From the NCBI GenBank assembly GCA_028571685.1, contig CM053140.1, positions 152,567,701 to 152,631,700 on the forward strand: 64,000 nucleotides of DNA, given 5' to 3'. Position numbers and translations under genes: made by a program. This document shows, one piece after another, positions 33,291 through 44,747 of this stretch. The notes below the pieces were generated by a model. It did no database searches and was not told where the DNA came from. It saw only the letters and a program-made list of their open reading frames with translations. The stretch's first letter is position 1. Each line of letters begins with the position of its first letter. This stretch comes from Heterohyrax brucei. Its lineage: Eukaryota; Chordata; Mammalia; Hyracoidea; Procaviidae.

Positions 33291-34794
33291 CTGAGATAGT
33301 GATTTCATTCAAGTATATTCTGTGACAGAACTTTTGGCTATATTACTTACATTGGCCAGAAATTGCTTTTCTCGGAGGTTACAGCACTTGAAGAGTAATT
33401 TTAAGAGGCTGAACAAACTACTAAAAGTCCTTAAGCTATTTGTCACATCCTAGATAAATGAAACCATGGCTTTGCATTTAAGAAACACCAATGCATAAAT
33501 TTCCTTTTTCCCCCCCCAAAGACTGCTTGTTGTTGTAAGTAAGAACACAATACATGATCACCTGTGATTTAGGAACGTAGCTGCAAATACATGACAGTAT
33601 TGATGCATCTACCAAAAAAAAAAAAAAAAAATCAAATGCTATGCTTTTTATTTAGAATCCTTTCAAAGAAGAGATGAGACCCAATAGGAAGAAACGTCAC
33701 TAGACAATTAATAAACGTTACTTTTTATCTCACTCCCTCACTTTTAAGCCTCATCCTTTATGGTTTTATAGGTTTGTTCTTGACACTATAATCTTTCCCT
33801 CTTGTAATCCTGTACTGATTTAAAATCAGCTTTCTTTTGGATTTACTTTACTTTATATATTTTTTAAGCTATGGAGTTATCCTCTAATAGCGTGCTAGCT
33901 GTAGCATTTTCCCTTTATCCATCGCTACTCTATTTAAGAGTTAAAAATAGGTAATAAAATTGAACAAAATAATTTGTCTTAGAACATTAAGAAGATTAAG
34001 CAGTGGTCAGAGAGTCCTAGACCTGCTAGGTATTAGCTTTTGCTTATCAGGCTGCTCCCACATCTCTATAAAGACACTAGATGACATCCCTCCTCCAAGG
34101 TCAGGTTACTCTGTCACAGCAAGTGAAAAACATGAAAGAGATTTATTGGTCAGCAGCAGGCATCTACGCATTTTATCTCTCTCCAGTATAAATACCTAGG
34201 AGATGCTTGAAGAAGTATTTAAAAGGAATCCTGATGAATTATAAATGATGATAAATCTGAATGGATTTCAAAGCGATGGACCTTTTATATTTAACATTAC
34301 AATGGAGGTTGTCTTTTTTGACCCATTTCTTTTAAGTTTGGGATTCATTATGTAAAATTGGTGTTCAGAGAAGTCAAATAAAACAATAAAGATAGTTAGA
34401 AAATATTATTTACACATAGTACAGTCTTTCATTGGGAGAAATACTGAGTACATACATACATAGCCATATACATACACTCACCTACACATTTTATCTACAT
34501 GGGCTTTTTGCTTATGAAAGTATAGTAAGTGTTCAATTAAGAACATACTGACTTTTGATAAACTATATGTAATTGCTTAACTTATGAAAAATTTGGTTAA
34601 CTCAACAAGGAAAATTTTAAGTATCAGAAGACTACAAACAACTGTACAATCTTTACTGTTTTTAACATGGATATCCTAAGGATACTACAAAAAATAATAA
34701 ACATTTATATGGTTTTATGGAGCATATCTTCTCATTTAAGATTCTCTAGGAACTATAAAGGAAGTAGAATAATAATATATACATATGTTTTGAG
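33291..34794. other. Unassigned DNA
   Basis: Contains an 18-A run near 33613-33630. No gene, RNA or recognised repeat. Confidence 0.5.
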
Positions 34795-34962
34795 TTTGCA
34801 GTTTGAAATCACTTGGAGGTGCCTAGGTAGATTGGCTAGATGATCTGATTCTGAAAGATGACAGCATTGAAAACTCTATGGAACAACAGTTACTCTGTGC
34901 ACATGGGACTGCCGGAAGTCAGAACTGACTGCAGAGAAACTGACGACAGCACAGAAAATACT
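34795..34962 (+). repeat. Diverged AfroSINE
   Basis: Plus-strand copy with AGTTTGAAATCACTTGGAGG head remnants, GAAAACTCTATGGAACAACA, GCCGGAAGTCAGAACTGACT tail core and GACGACAGCACAG end. Its tail meets the 3' end of the minus-strand RTE copy C tail to tail. Confidence 0.7.
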
Positions 34963-36091
34963 TTCTACTCATAGCAATCCTATGTTCAACAGAATTAAGC
35001 ACTTGTGGTTCCCGCTCCGTGCTCATGTTTGTTGCTGTGTTGGAGCCCTGTGTTGCAGCCAGTGTGTCAATCCATCTCGTTGAGGGTCTTCATCTTTTTT
35101 TCTGACCCTCTACTTTACCAAGCATGATGTATGCCATCAGTTGTATTGTGTTCCTCCCCAAAATGTGTATCAGTTTGGCTGAACTATGATTCCCAGGTTT
35201 GTGTGATTCTTTTTTCCCATATGTTGTAAATATTGCCTTTATGATGTTAATGAAGAGAAAGAATGGCAGTGTGTTAGTGAATCTGAACTCAGTCTACAAT
35301 TTATCTATCAAGAGGCAAGCTCTTTGGAGATCAAAGGAAAGTGAACCTGGCAGAGAGTTGGGAATCTCATACAACCAAGGTAGCATTGCTGTGAGCAGAT
35401 CATTTTCTTTGGACTGGGGATTGCTGTATGGAAAAAACTCTCAGTTTAGGGGGTAAAGATCAACAGAGAAACTCTTCCTCTGGAACTGATGCCCCAAATT
35501 TGAACTTTTAGCCTACTTTACTGTGAGGAAGTAAATTTATCTTTGTTAAAGCTGCCTATGTGGAGTGTTTTTGTTATAGTAGCATTAGATGACTAAGAGA
35601 AAGTTTTAATACTAAGGGTGGGGTATTGCTCTAACAGATACCTAAAATGTGGAAGCCACTTTGAAGACAAATGGCAGTGGCAGAGAAACAACAGCAGTAG
35701 AAACAAGAGACTATCAGGAGATGGCTCTGGAGCTGACTTCTGGAGAAAAAGAGCCAAGTGTCTGTGTGCAGAAAGCTTCCTGGCAGAGTGAGGTATCCCA
35801 CGGACATTATGAGTGAAGCTGTAGAGCTTTGAAAACTGGTCCCAGCAGGGCAGATGCAGATGTGAGGCCCAAGGAACCAGAAAGTCACAGAAAGCAGAAG
35901 CTGAAGAGACAAGGAACACAAGAAGCAGAGCTGTCTCAGTCTCAAAAGGTATGATCATGACCTCAGGGGTTTCAAAAGGTGAGGCCACGGCTTCTGGTGT
36001 GTCTAAAGATTGAGTTTCCTCTCAGTTAGACTAGGAAAATGGTGCACATAAAGCCAAGGGAACAGAGTTACTGCCCCATTGGGCTTGGAAG

Positions 36092-36126
36092 CCAAGCCAA
36101 ATGCCGTCAAGTGGGATCCAACTCAT
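36092..36126 (-). repeat. 35-bp tail-only SINE/RTE insertion
   Basis: Reads CCAAGCCAAATGCCGTCAAG followed by TGGGATCCAACTCAT, the reverse complement of the AfroSINE/RTE tail core. It is bounded by GGCTTGGAAG on both sides (36082-36091 and 36127-36136), a perfect 10-bp target duplication. Lies within the internal region of the LTR element. Confidence 0.85.
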
Positions 36127-36504
36127 GGCTTGGAAGGTAGAGCTAAAACCCAAGGTCAAGGGGCCTCTGCCCAGAATTTGGAGAATGTGCCAATACCCAG
36201 AGTTTGGAGGTTAGGGCTACTATGTAAAATATCTCAGAAAATAGATTATTTTCAAATCCTTGAGGGCTATTTAACGTGTTCTGATGAATTGCTTGGTGCC
36301 TCTTATCCCTTCTTTCTCTGAAATTTCTTTCATTTGTAATGGAAATATGTAACTTGTACCCATTCTGACATTGTACCTTTGGAAGCAAATAATTTTGTAG
36401 CCCAGATTTCACATGTGAAGAACAATTTTTGGATTTTGAACTTGAAGTTAAGACTTTCGCTATGACATATTGGTGTGAAAATATTTTGCATATTCCAAGG
36501 ATGT

Positions 36505-36529
36505 GATAGGGGTTGGGCAGAGGGTAGAA
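36505..36529 (+). promoter_or_regulatory. Probable polypurine tract of the LTR element
   Basis: Purine-rich GATAGGGGTTGGGCAGAGGG plus TAGAA immediately precedes the 3' LTR. In the related element a purine-rich stretch (58112-58130) sits in the same place. Role in plus-strand priming is inferred from position. Confidence 0.5.
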
Positions 36530-37205
36530 TGTCATAGATTGAGTTGTATCCCCCCCAAAAGGTTTATCAATGTGGTTGGTCCATGATTCCCAAGAATTGT
36601 GGGGTTTTTCCTCATGTGTTATAAATTCTGCCTGTATGATGCTAATGAGGGAGAATGGGTGGCAGTTGTGTTACTAAGGAGGAACTCAGTCTACAACCTT
36701 GTATTGTATCTTGAGGCAATCTCTTGGGAGATAAAAGAAAAAGGAAGCAAAGAGAGAGTTGGAGACCTCGTACCACCAGAAAACTAGTGCCAGGAGCAGA
36801 GCAAGTCTTTTGGACTGGAGGCCCCTGCACAGAGAAGCTCCTATTCGGAAGGCTGACAGAGAAAGTCCTCCTTTGGAACCAACACTCTGAATGTGAAATT
36901 TTAGCCTACTTTACTATTAGGAAATAAATTTCCCTTTGTTAAAGCCATTCACTTATGGTATTTTCTGTTATAGCAGAGCTAGACAACTAAGACAATGTCC
37001 TTATCTACAGAATTGTATCTCCTGATAAAATGTAGAAAGTACGTGAGATGAAGTCTTGTCATCCTCCCTTGTAAGGAGTCTTCTGGTTGTACTTCTTCCA
37101 ACAAGAGTTCTCCCAGCAGTCTGTGGTATAGTCAATATTCTTTGTCAACATCGTGACTCAAATGCATCAGTTCTTCTTTGGTCTTCTTTAGTTGTTGTCC
37201 AGCTT

Positions 37206-38400
37206 TCACGTGTATATGAGGTGATTGAAAGCACTATGGCTCATGTCAGCAAAACTGACACCTTTGCTTTTCAACACTTTAAAGATTTGTTTTTTATTTG
37301 CGGCAGATTTGCCCGTTGCAGATGAGTCATTCAATTTCTTGACTGCTGTTTTCTCAGACACTGATTGTTCATCCAAGTAAAATGAATGCTTGACAACTTT
37401 AGTCTTTTTTCCATTTATTATGATGTTGCTTATTGGCTCAGTTGTGAGTATTTTTGTCTTCTTTGTGTTTATGTGTAATCCATACAGTTCTATCCTGGCC
37501 CCTAGGGTCGCCATGAGTCGGATCCGACTCGACGGCACTTGGCTATACTGAAAGTTATAGTCTGCCCTTCATCAGAAAGTACTTTGAAGTTCTTTTCTCT
37601 TTCAGTAAGCAATACTGTTGTCATCTACATATCTCAGGTTGTTAATGAGTCTCCCATCAATTATGATTCTACCTTCTTCTATAGGCGACAGTCTTAGATT
37701 ATTTGCTTAGCATACAGAGTAAGTACCGTATGAAGATAAAATTCTAATGCTTAACTTTCCTGATTTTTATACCACACCATATATCCTTGCTCATTCAAAT
37801 CACTGTCTCTTGGTTTATGTACAGATACTGCATGAACACAATTAAGTGTTTTGGAATTCACATTATTTGCAATGTTATCTATAATATGTTATGATTCACT
37901 CAAATGAATGCCTTTGCGTAGTACAAAAAAATACACGCAAACATCCTTATTTCATTCTCTGCTTTCAGTCAAGATTTCATCTAGCTTTAAAAATGATATC
38001 CTTCACTACATGTCATCTGAATCCAGGTGGGATTTCTGACAGTTTGCATTTGATGTGCTGCTGAAACCGCTTTTGAATTATTGTCAGTAAAATTTTACTT
38101 TTGTGTCATATTAATGCTATTGTTTGATAATTTCTGCATTCTGGTGAATCACCTTTCTTTGTAATGGGAACAAATATGGATTTCTTCTAGTCTTCAAATT
38201 TCTTGGCATGCATGACTGAGTGCTTCAAGCATTGTCTTTGTTTGTTGCAGCATCTCAGTTGGTGTTCTGTCAATTCTCGGAGTCTGTTTGTTTTGTGCCA
38301 ATGCCCTCAGTGAAGCTTGGGCTTCTTTAGTAACATTGGTTCTTGTTTGCATGCTACCTTCTGAAGTAGTGAAAGATTGGCTAACTATTTTAGGTACAAT
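37206..38400 (-). pseudogene. RTE reverse transcriptase/C-terminal pseudogene, copy C
   Basis: Minus-strand frames read LHINTKKTKILTTEPISNII and VKKLNDSSATGKSAANKKQI (37206-37538). Nucleotide sequence further right keeps the RT order (TCTTGACTGCTG, CAGGTTGTTAATGAGTCT, AATGCCTTTGCGTAGTA), equivalent to copies B and D. Multiple stops. Confidence 0.8.
37486..37542 (+). repeat. 57-bp tail-only AfroSINE insertion in RTE copy C
   Basis: CCTAGGGTCGCCATGAGTCG and GATCCGACTCGACGGCACTT are a well-preserved SINE tail. The RTE sequence on either side resumes with CCATAC on the left and CTATAC on the right, probably a 6-bp target duplication with one change. Confidence 0.85.
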
Positions 38401-39340
38401 GACTCTCTATCCATTCTATCTTTTTTTGGTGCCTTCTAGATCATTCAATAATTTGTACATACAATCCTTCAATATTGTAACTTAAGGCTCGAATTTTTTT
38501 CTTCAGTTCATTCAAGTTGAGAAATGACAAGTAGGTTCTTCATTTTTGGCATTTAGCTCCAGGTTTTTGTGTGTTGTATTATAATACTTCACCTTGTCTT
38601 CTAAAGTCACACTTGGAAATCTTCTGTTTACCTGTTTTACTTCACCATTTCTGTTGTTCACTTTGGCTACTCTACATTCAAAAGCAATTTTCAGAGTCTC
38701 TTCCGACATCAGTTTTGATCTTCTTCATCTTCTTTTCTGTCTTTTTAACAGTCTTCAGCTTTCTTCATGCATGGTATTCTTTATGTCTTTCCACAAACTG
38801 TCTTGTCGTTAGTGTTCAACATACCAAATCTAGTCTTGAGATGGTCTTTAAATTTAGGTGGGATATACTCAAGGTTGTATTTTGTCTGTCATTGACTTGT
38901 TTTTATTTTCTTCATGTACAAATTTTGCTTGCATATGAGCAACTGATGGTCTGTTACACAGCCAGGCCCTAGCCTTGTTGTTACTGATGACACCGATCTC
39001 TTTCCACAGATGATGTCTATTTGTTTCCTGTGTACTCCATCTGGCAAGGTCTGTGTGTATTGTTGCTGTTTATATTGTTGAAAACAATGTATTTCCGATG
39101 AAGAGGTTATTAGTCTTGAAAAATCACCAAATCTCCGGTCTAGTTTCTTTCACCAAGGTCATATTTTCAAATTCAACTGCTGATATTTTCTATTGGCTCT
39201 AACTTTTCACATTCCAATTTCCAATAACTATCAGTGCGTCATCACTGCATGTTTGATTAATTTTAAGTGAAAAAGTTGATTTAAAATACTTTAATTTCTT
39301 CGTCGTTGACATTATTGATACGTAGGTTTAAATAACAGTT

Positions 39341-39580
39341 TCAATAAATATTCTTTCTTGTAGGTATATGGATGTTATCACTGATGGCATTGTATTTTAG
39401 GATAGATCTTGACTTTTTTTTAACAGCTAATTTCTTGCCAGTGAACTTTTGTTCGTTTCTGGCATAGTAGAATACATTTTTATCCAATTTAGAATGATCA
39501 ATACCAAACCATTTAAACTCTTCAGTGACTAGGATATCTACCTCTATGCATTTTATTTCAGTTTTGATGACTTTCATTAT
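39341..39580 (-). pseudogene. RTE endonuclease N-terminal fragment, copy C
   Basis: A 78-codon frame (39341-39577) reads IKCIEVDILVTEEFKWFGID, where VTEEFKW is the altered TELKW catalytic motif, then KLDKNVFYYARNEQKFTGKK. The element is truncated just upstream of this, next to a GT microsatellite. Confidence 0.8.
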
Positions 39581-39582
39581 TT

Positions 39583-39605
39583 ATGTGTGTGTGTGTGTGT
39601 GTGTG
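39583..39605. repeat. (GT)n microsatellite
   Basis: Eleven or so GT units at the 5' truncation point of RTE copy C. Confidence 0.9.
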
Positions 39606-41249
39606 AGCTCCATCACACAGTGATAAATGATACTAGATAGAAAATATGATTTTTTTTTACTACAGAAATGGAACCGAAAATGAATCACTTAATCTAGTTG
39701 ATTAAACATATCAAGTTTGAAGAAATAGTTATATATATCTGAAGTTTGTATTGATGTAATTATGATATTTCAAAATAAGCATTCATACTGGTATGATGTT
39801 CTAAACATTTTTAATAGGTACCAAAGATTAAGTATCTAATTTTATTTATATGCTTGTAATTATATTTATCAGGATTTATAAAAGTATTGAAATAACCAAC
39901 TTGCAATCAAGATGTAAAATTATAATAATCACATCATTTTGCAGAAATAAAAACTCCAAATTGTAAGTTAAAATTCCTGAGTTGCATTTTACCTTATTGC
40001 ATGACTATACCTATGACCTACTCAAGATTTTTTTGGAAACTTTTTTTGTTCAAGGGCACTGTATTGCTGATATTAAAGAAATGACAGTGACCCCACAATC
40101 TCTTCTATGTTTGAACATCACAGCATTGAGCAAATTGGCCTCTGCCATAAGTGAGCACTAACACACCAGTTGCATAAATTCCAGAGGTCGCCATTATAAA
40201 CATTTCCTTGGGTATTCCATCAACTTCTCTTTGATATAAATGCTTGGTGAAATGCTAATTTACCTTAAGCCAACTTTCTGTTTTACCTTGGTTTTGAAAC
40301 AGTGGAATAAAGATGGAAGTAACTCACTGCCACGATGAGTGATCTTCCCGTAAATAGAAGAATGTCATCCTTAAGTTGGCCTTTAATGCTTCCTGCTAAT
40401 CATATCACACTCATTCTGTTTCCCACTTCTCAAAATTTAGAATACACTTCCCCCTTCTTCAACCCTTTGGTAAACTTTCTAAACCAATACCAAAACCAAA
40501 CCTTGTGGAATATTGTTCTACTTCAACACACATGGCATAGCCATGAATCAGAATCAATTCCACAGGATTTCTTTTTCTGTCAGATTTATTCAATCTTCCC
40601 CAATTTGCTCAAATTAGATTACTAGAATGTTCTATGTCTCAGTTCTTTAGCTTCCTGTTTGCTATAATCTTCATTTGTCCCTGATCCCCCAACAATCTCA
40701 TACAATACCATGACCCTAAATAGCCCAATTTCCCCCTATTCATGGTAGGCCAGTATATCCGACTGCCAAGCTGACATCTCTGCTTAGTGTCTCAGACACA
40801 TTTCAAGTTCCATTTGTTCATAATGAAATTTATTATCTGCACATCTCTTCCATGTCTGGTACTTATAGTTGTGCCCCACCCACCCCCATCAGGCATCAAG
40901 AACTCAATTTTTCTATTTACTAGTAACCAACATCTGGGAGTCAACACTGATTTCTCCCTTTCCCATTTCAGATTCTTACTAGTAAATGTTATTGACATTA
41001 CTTTCAAACTGCATCTGGAATTGATCACTTTTTACCATCTTCACAATTAATATCTCAACTGAGCCACCATCAGCACAAATTTCTATTCAAGATTATTGAT
41101 CGGTGCTCATTATAAATAAAAGGTATGGATCAAATAAGAACCAAGTATTTCCAACCTAATGTTGCCTACATTCTTTTGAAAAGCAAAAAGTAAGTAATGA
41201 AATTAATACATAAGTATATCATATGTTTAATAATGATCTAATTCCATTT
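39606..41249. other. Unassigned DNA
   Basis: A weak AfroSINE tail-like piece may lie at 40508-40566 (CATAGCCATGAATCAGAATC). Otherwise no gene or repeat recognised; open frames at 40335-40625 and 40787-41050 have no family signature. Confidence 0.45.
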
Positions 41250-41418
41250 TGGAAACTGGTGGTGTAGCAGTTAAATGCTAATGTTCTTAACAAAGGAGCC
41301 TGCAGTTGGAACCTGCCACATGCTCTTCAGAAACTCTATGAGGCAGTTCTACCATGCCCTACACTGTCATTATGAGCCAAAATTGATTTGAATGCAGCTA
41401 GTTTGGTTTTGGGGGGTT
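41250..41418 (+). repeat. AfroSINE
   Basis: Plus-strand full copy: AACTGGTGGTGTAGCAGTTA head, CTTCAGAAACTCTATGAGGC middle, CATTATGAGCCAAAATTGAT tail core and GGTTTTGGGGGG tail. Confidence 0.88.
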
Positions 41419-41929
41419 AATTCCATTTTTGAAGTCTAACTGTTGACATATATGAAGTGCCCTTTTCCTCTTTCCACTTAATCTGGGCAAGTTGATAAGA
41501 AAGTCTGGCTATAATTTTATTCTACTGGGGAATTTAAACCACCAAATTTCTAGCCCAAGTAGGAGTCCTCATCCTAGCTCTAATTCTGAACCACAATTAA
41601 AATGAAGTGGAGTCCCATTTACTTTCTGTCAAGTCATTTTTTAATTGATTTACTGTAGGCCTTGTTTGCTCCCAAAAGCATCACTATGGCAGAAAAAAAC
41701 AACAACAAAAACTCTTTTTCATGCTTTCTTTGTATGTGTGTGATCATTAGACTCAACATTTGAACTAAATTGGGGTGAGAGAGAGATTGTCCTTGCACTG
41801 AAACAATCAAAATAGCTTTTTGTTGTTGTTTTGGGTTTTTTTTTTTTTTTTTTTTTTTTGAGTGATTACTGCTGTGGGAAAACAAAACAAGGCAAAGAAA
41901 ACTAATAATGACAAATATTGTTGAGAGTT
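41419..41929. other. Unassigned sequence with a long T run
   Basis: A T homopolymer spans 41836-41859; no further feature recognised. A minus-strand open frame of 118 codons here is lysine-rich because of that run. Confidence 0.5.
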
Positions 41930-42216
41930 CAAGTGCAATGAGATGTTTGATTTTTAGAAGCTCCAAGTTATCTAGTTTATCTTCTGACATTTGTGTTCTT
42001 TATTATATTTTGTATTCTACTTATGCCATGTGTTAGGGCTGCCAGTCTTGTCTCTATTTTTTTCCTCTATGATCTTTATCATTTTAGGTCTTTGATCCAA
42101 TTTGAGTTAGCTTTTGCACATGGTATCAGATATGAGCCTTGCTTCATTTTTCACAGATGGATATCCAGATATGCCAACACTACTTGTTAAAGATACTGTC
42201 TCTTTATGGATTAACA
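41930..42216 (-). repeat. Old L1 ORF2 fragment
   Basis: GATGTTTGATTTTTAGAAGC, TTAGGTCTTTGATCCAATTT and GGATATCCAGATATGCCAAC parallel L1 copy C around 48270-48540. A short piece of ORF2 C-terminal region, non-coding. Confidence 0.75.
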
Positions 42217-42374
42217 GATGTCTTAGTTATCTCATGCTGCAATTGCAGAAATACCACAAGTGGAGGGCTTTAAAAACAGAAGTTTTATTCTTTCATAGTC
42301 CACTTGGATACAAGTCTAAATTCACAGTGTCAGTTCCAGGGAAAAGCTTTCTTTGTCGGCTCTGGAAGAAGGTC
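42217..42374 (-). repeat. MaLR-like LTR fragment
   Basis: Reverse-complement LTR 3' end: TGTCTTAGTTATCTCATGCT, AATACCACAAGTGGAGGGCT, CACAGTGTCAGTTCCAGGGA and GGCTCTGGAAGAAGG; then truncated. It abuts the L1 fragment. Confidence 0.78.
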
Positions 42375-43294
42375 AATTTCATCAAAAGTATTGAAAATGA
42401 GTATATTACCAAAAAGTCTTTATTCGTAATAAGTCCATAAATAAATTGGTTTGTTTTCAAGAATTTATTTTCTTTATATAACGTATCTAAAATAAGTTGA
42501 TAATCAGTAATACTTATTCTTAAGCCATTTGCTATGACAGTATAGTCAGAATGTTAGCTATATTCACTGGCATTAAGATGTTTAAAATATTTGTATTCCC
42601 CAAAATTAATAAGCTAGAAACCTGACCAAACACTGCTTTAGTCAAAAATATTTAACTAATTTGAATTATCCAACAATAAATTTAATATCTTATGTATTAA
42701 TAATAATCTGTTCTTGTTTTTGATATGCCACATATAAAGCATATTCATGCTCATGAAAAAACATACTTTAAAAGGTTTTTATTGCATGTGAGTTTATTTA
42801 TAATCTAAGTGCATTTATTTTTTCAAAAACATAAATCAGTCTCTGCCAAGCCAAAGCCAAGTGCCGTCTAGTTGGATCCGACTCGATGTTGACATTATAC
42901 ACTAGCAACTCATAATAATAAACTGAAGATTAGGAAACAGGCTTTTCTGTATACAAGTGATTACATTACCAAAGATATCATCTGTCCTCACCTTTCTGCA
43001 AGTATTAACTAAAAAACATTTTTCTTATAAGCTATGCCAAGTATGTGCACTATGATTAATGTCTCAAAAGTATTCTTTTAGTATTAGTAAAAATTTTTAA
43101 TTGTTCTAAGACTAAACGATTAAGATAAAAATTACGTCATCCATGATTCCTAAACTTCAAATGTGTGGTCAGTAATTATACAGGAAAACAAGAGATAGTA
43201 ATATTTTTGTTCAATTATTCAAGATATTTGTGTTATTTTTTATCAAATTATCTGAGTAGATTTACTTGCTTTTTTAGTTCTGTTTGCATGTTTG
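42375..43294. other. Unassigned AT-rich DNA
   Basis: Only the short SINE tail at 42846-42890 is recognised. Confidence 0.5.
42846..42890 (-). repeat. Tail-only SINE/RTE fragment
   Basis: GCCAAGTGCCGTCTAGTTGG followed by ATCCGACTCGATG is the SINE/RTE tail core in reverse complement, with nothing of the SINE body. I could not find a clear target duplication. Confidence 0.75.
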
Positions 43295-43500
43295 CATGAA
43301 TGAGTAGCAGCATCTGCCACTGGCACAACTTACTGTCCAACTGAACTGACCCATGGAGAGCTCATGTGGATCAGGGTAGAACTTTCTACCACTGGCTTTC
43401 CGAAGGCTGATTTTTTTTTTTAAGTAAATCGATAAACCTTTCTTCTAAGGTGTCTCTATGTGTACTTGAAATTTCAGCCTTTTGTTAATTGTAGGATACC
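43295..43500 (-). repeat. AfroSINE, longer subfamily, diverged
   Basis: CACTGGCACAACTTACTGTC, CCCATGGAGAGCTCATGTGG, GGGTAGAACTTTCTACCACT and a CCTTTCTTCTAAGGTGTCTC middle, ending in a decayed head. Longer middle than the standard SINE, like 9213-9392. Confidence 0.75.
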
Positions 43501-43607
43501 ACTTTAAAAATGTAAAACAATGACCATAGCAGTTTATCTAAGTGCACAAAAATGTAATCATACTAAAAAATCTTGTATGCTTGTTATAGAGTAATATTAT
43601 CCAAACA

Positions 43608-43748
43608 GCATACTACGTGCTAGGTTCAATTCTGAGGTCTTGGGATTTTTTCTTTGTACACATTAATGCATTGACACTTAATCTACCCAATGAAGTATAT
43701 GATATTTTCATCTGATTTTTTCAGTTTTGAACACTTGAGGAGGTTCTA
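43608..43748 (+). repeat. MIR SINE fragment
   Basis: TACTACGTGCTAGGTTCAAT, then the TTAATCTACCCAATGAAGTA and TTTTCATCTGATTTTTTCAG segments keep MIR core order. Confidence 0.6.
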
Positions 43749-44747
43749 AACAGATGTGTGTTGACTGAGTTTGTTAGAATGAGATATTTCTCCCCATATT
43801 TCTGACCATGTGGACAGTTAAGACTGAAGAGAATTATGTGTATTCCAGTAAGTATTTTTTCCCACATAGTTCTCATAAAGACTACACTCTTCTGACGTCT
43901 GGCTAAAAGTGATATTTGTAACTAATACTGACATTTGAAAATTGTTCACTATGGCTCTAAATTTTTCATCAAAATTAACATGATTATGTTCTGATATTTC
44001 TGATTTAACTTTGCTTCATTTTATGTGCAGAATTTAATAGTATGTGGCACTGTCCTGCTGCAATACGTTATTTAATCATAAATTGAGTTATTGGTAAAGG
44101 TATACTCACACCAGTACCTTCTATTAATAGACTTGCTAAATTCCTGGATGACGCAAATAGCACCTGCAGAATATGATTAACTATTAACATAATAGGTGGC
44201 ATTATGATTGACAAAAGACCTCAAAATTTTACTTGTTTTAGTAAGATTAACATGATTATCATAACCATATATGAGCTTTAATATAATTATTTTATCTCTA
44301 TATATTAACTATACATTTTCAAACTTTTAATTGTCTTGTATTAACCTACATGTTTCTTCTTTCAGAATAACATTAACAATTTTATTAATATATTTATTTT
44401 TATTGTGTATTCAAAGAATTTTTATACTCAAAGATCTGTTTTTTTAATTGAGAAATGGAAGTTAAATATTACCTAATTCGTATGCTCATGATGACTAAAT
44501 TTTCCAATACTGTTTTATTATTGAAGTTTATAATATTAAGAATTGTCACAAAATTCAAGAATAACATTTATTTACATTTTTAAAGGTCATTTGCTTTGTT
44601 AGATAAACTTACCATGGCTATATAAGAGGCTAACTTTAAGAAAGGTTGAGTGGTAGGAATTTGGGAGCTCTCTGTACCATATATTTGTAACTTATCTATA
44701 AATCTAAAATTACTTCCCAATAAGTTTTTTTTTAAAACAAAATCTGT
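43749..44747. other. Unassigned AT-rich DNA
   Basis: No gene or repeat recognised. Confidence 0.5.

Larger units (their letters stand above)
35132..36994 (+). mobile_element. Complete two-LTR MaLR-like retrotransposon inside RTE copy C
   Basis: 5' LTR 35132-35600 (about 469 bp), internal region 35601-36529 (about 929 bp), 3' LTR 36530-36994 (465 bp). The LTRs start TGYCATAG/CA and end near ACTAAGAGA / ACTAAGACA. Flanks ATGTA (35127-35131) and ATGTC (36995-36999) give a 5-bp target duplication with one change. A purine-rich tract lies just before the 3' LTR (36505-36529). The internal region has no gag, pol or env similarity that I can see, so the element would be non-autonomous, as known for the MaLR group. 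AATAAA near 36925 and TATA-like GAGATAAAAGAAAAAG near 36728 fit LTR control sites. Confidence 0.9.
34963..39580 (-). mobile_element. RTE/BovB-type LINE, copy C, split by an LTR element
   Basis: Minus strand. The RTE 3' end lies at about 34963-35131 (CATCTCGTTGAGGGTCTTCA, CTCTACTTTACCAAGCATGA) and resumes at 36995 after the MaLR-like element. Reverse transcriptase/C-terminal sequence covers 37000-38400, the linker 38400-38990, and endonuclease 38990-39580, where the copy is 5'-truncated at an ATG-like point. A 57-bp SINE/RTE tail is inserted at 37486-37542. Degenerate throughout. Confidence 0.92.

Noticed and set aside
35593..35988. 131-codon minus-strand frame
   Set aside because: Antisense of the LTR element internal region; the equivalent region at 57100-57600 is open in a different pattern and shows no conserved protein.
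40508..40566. AfroSINE copy
   Set aside because: Only a short tail-like match of mixed orientation; too weak for a separate feature.
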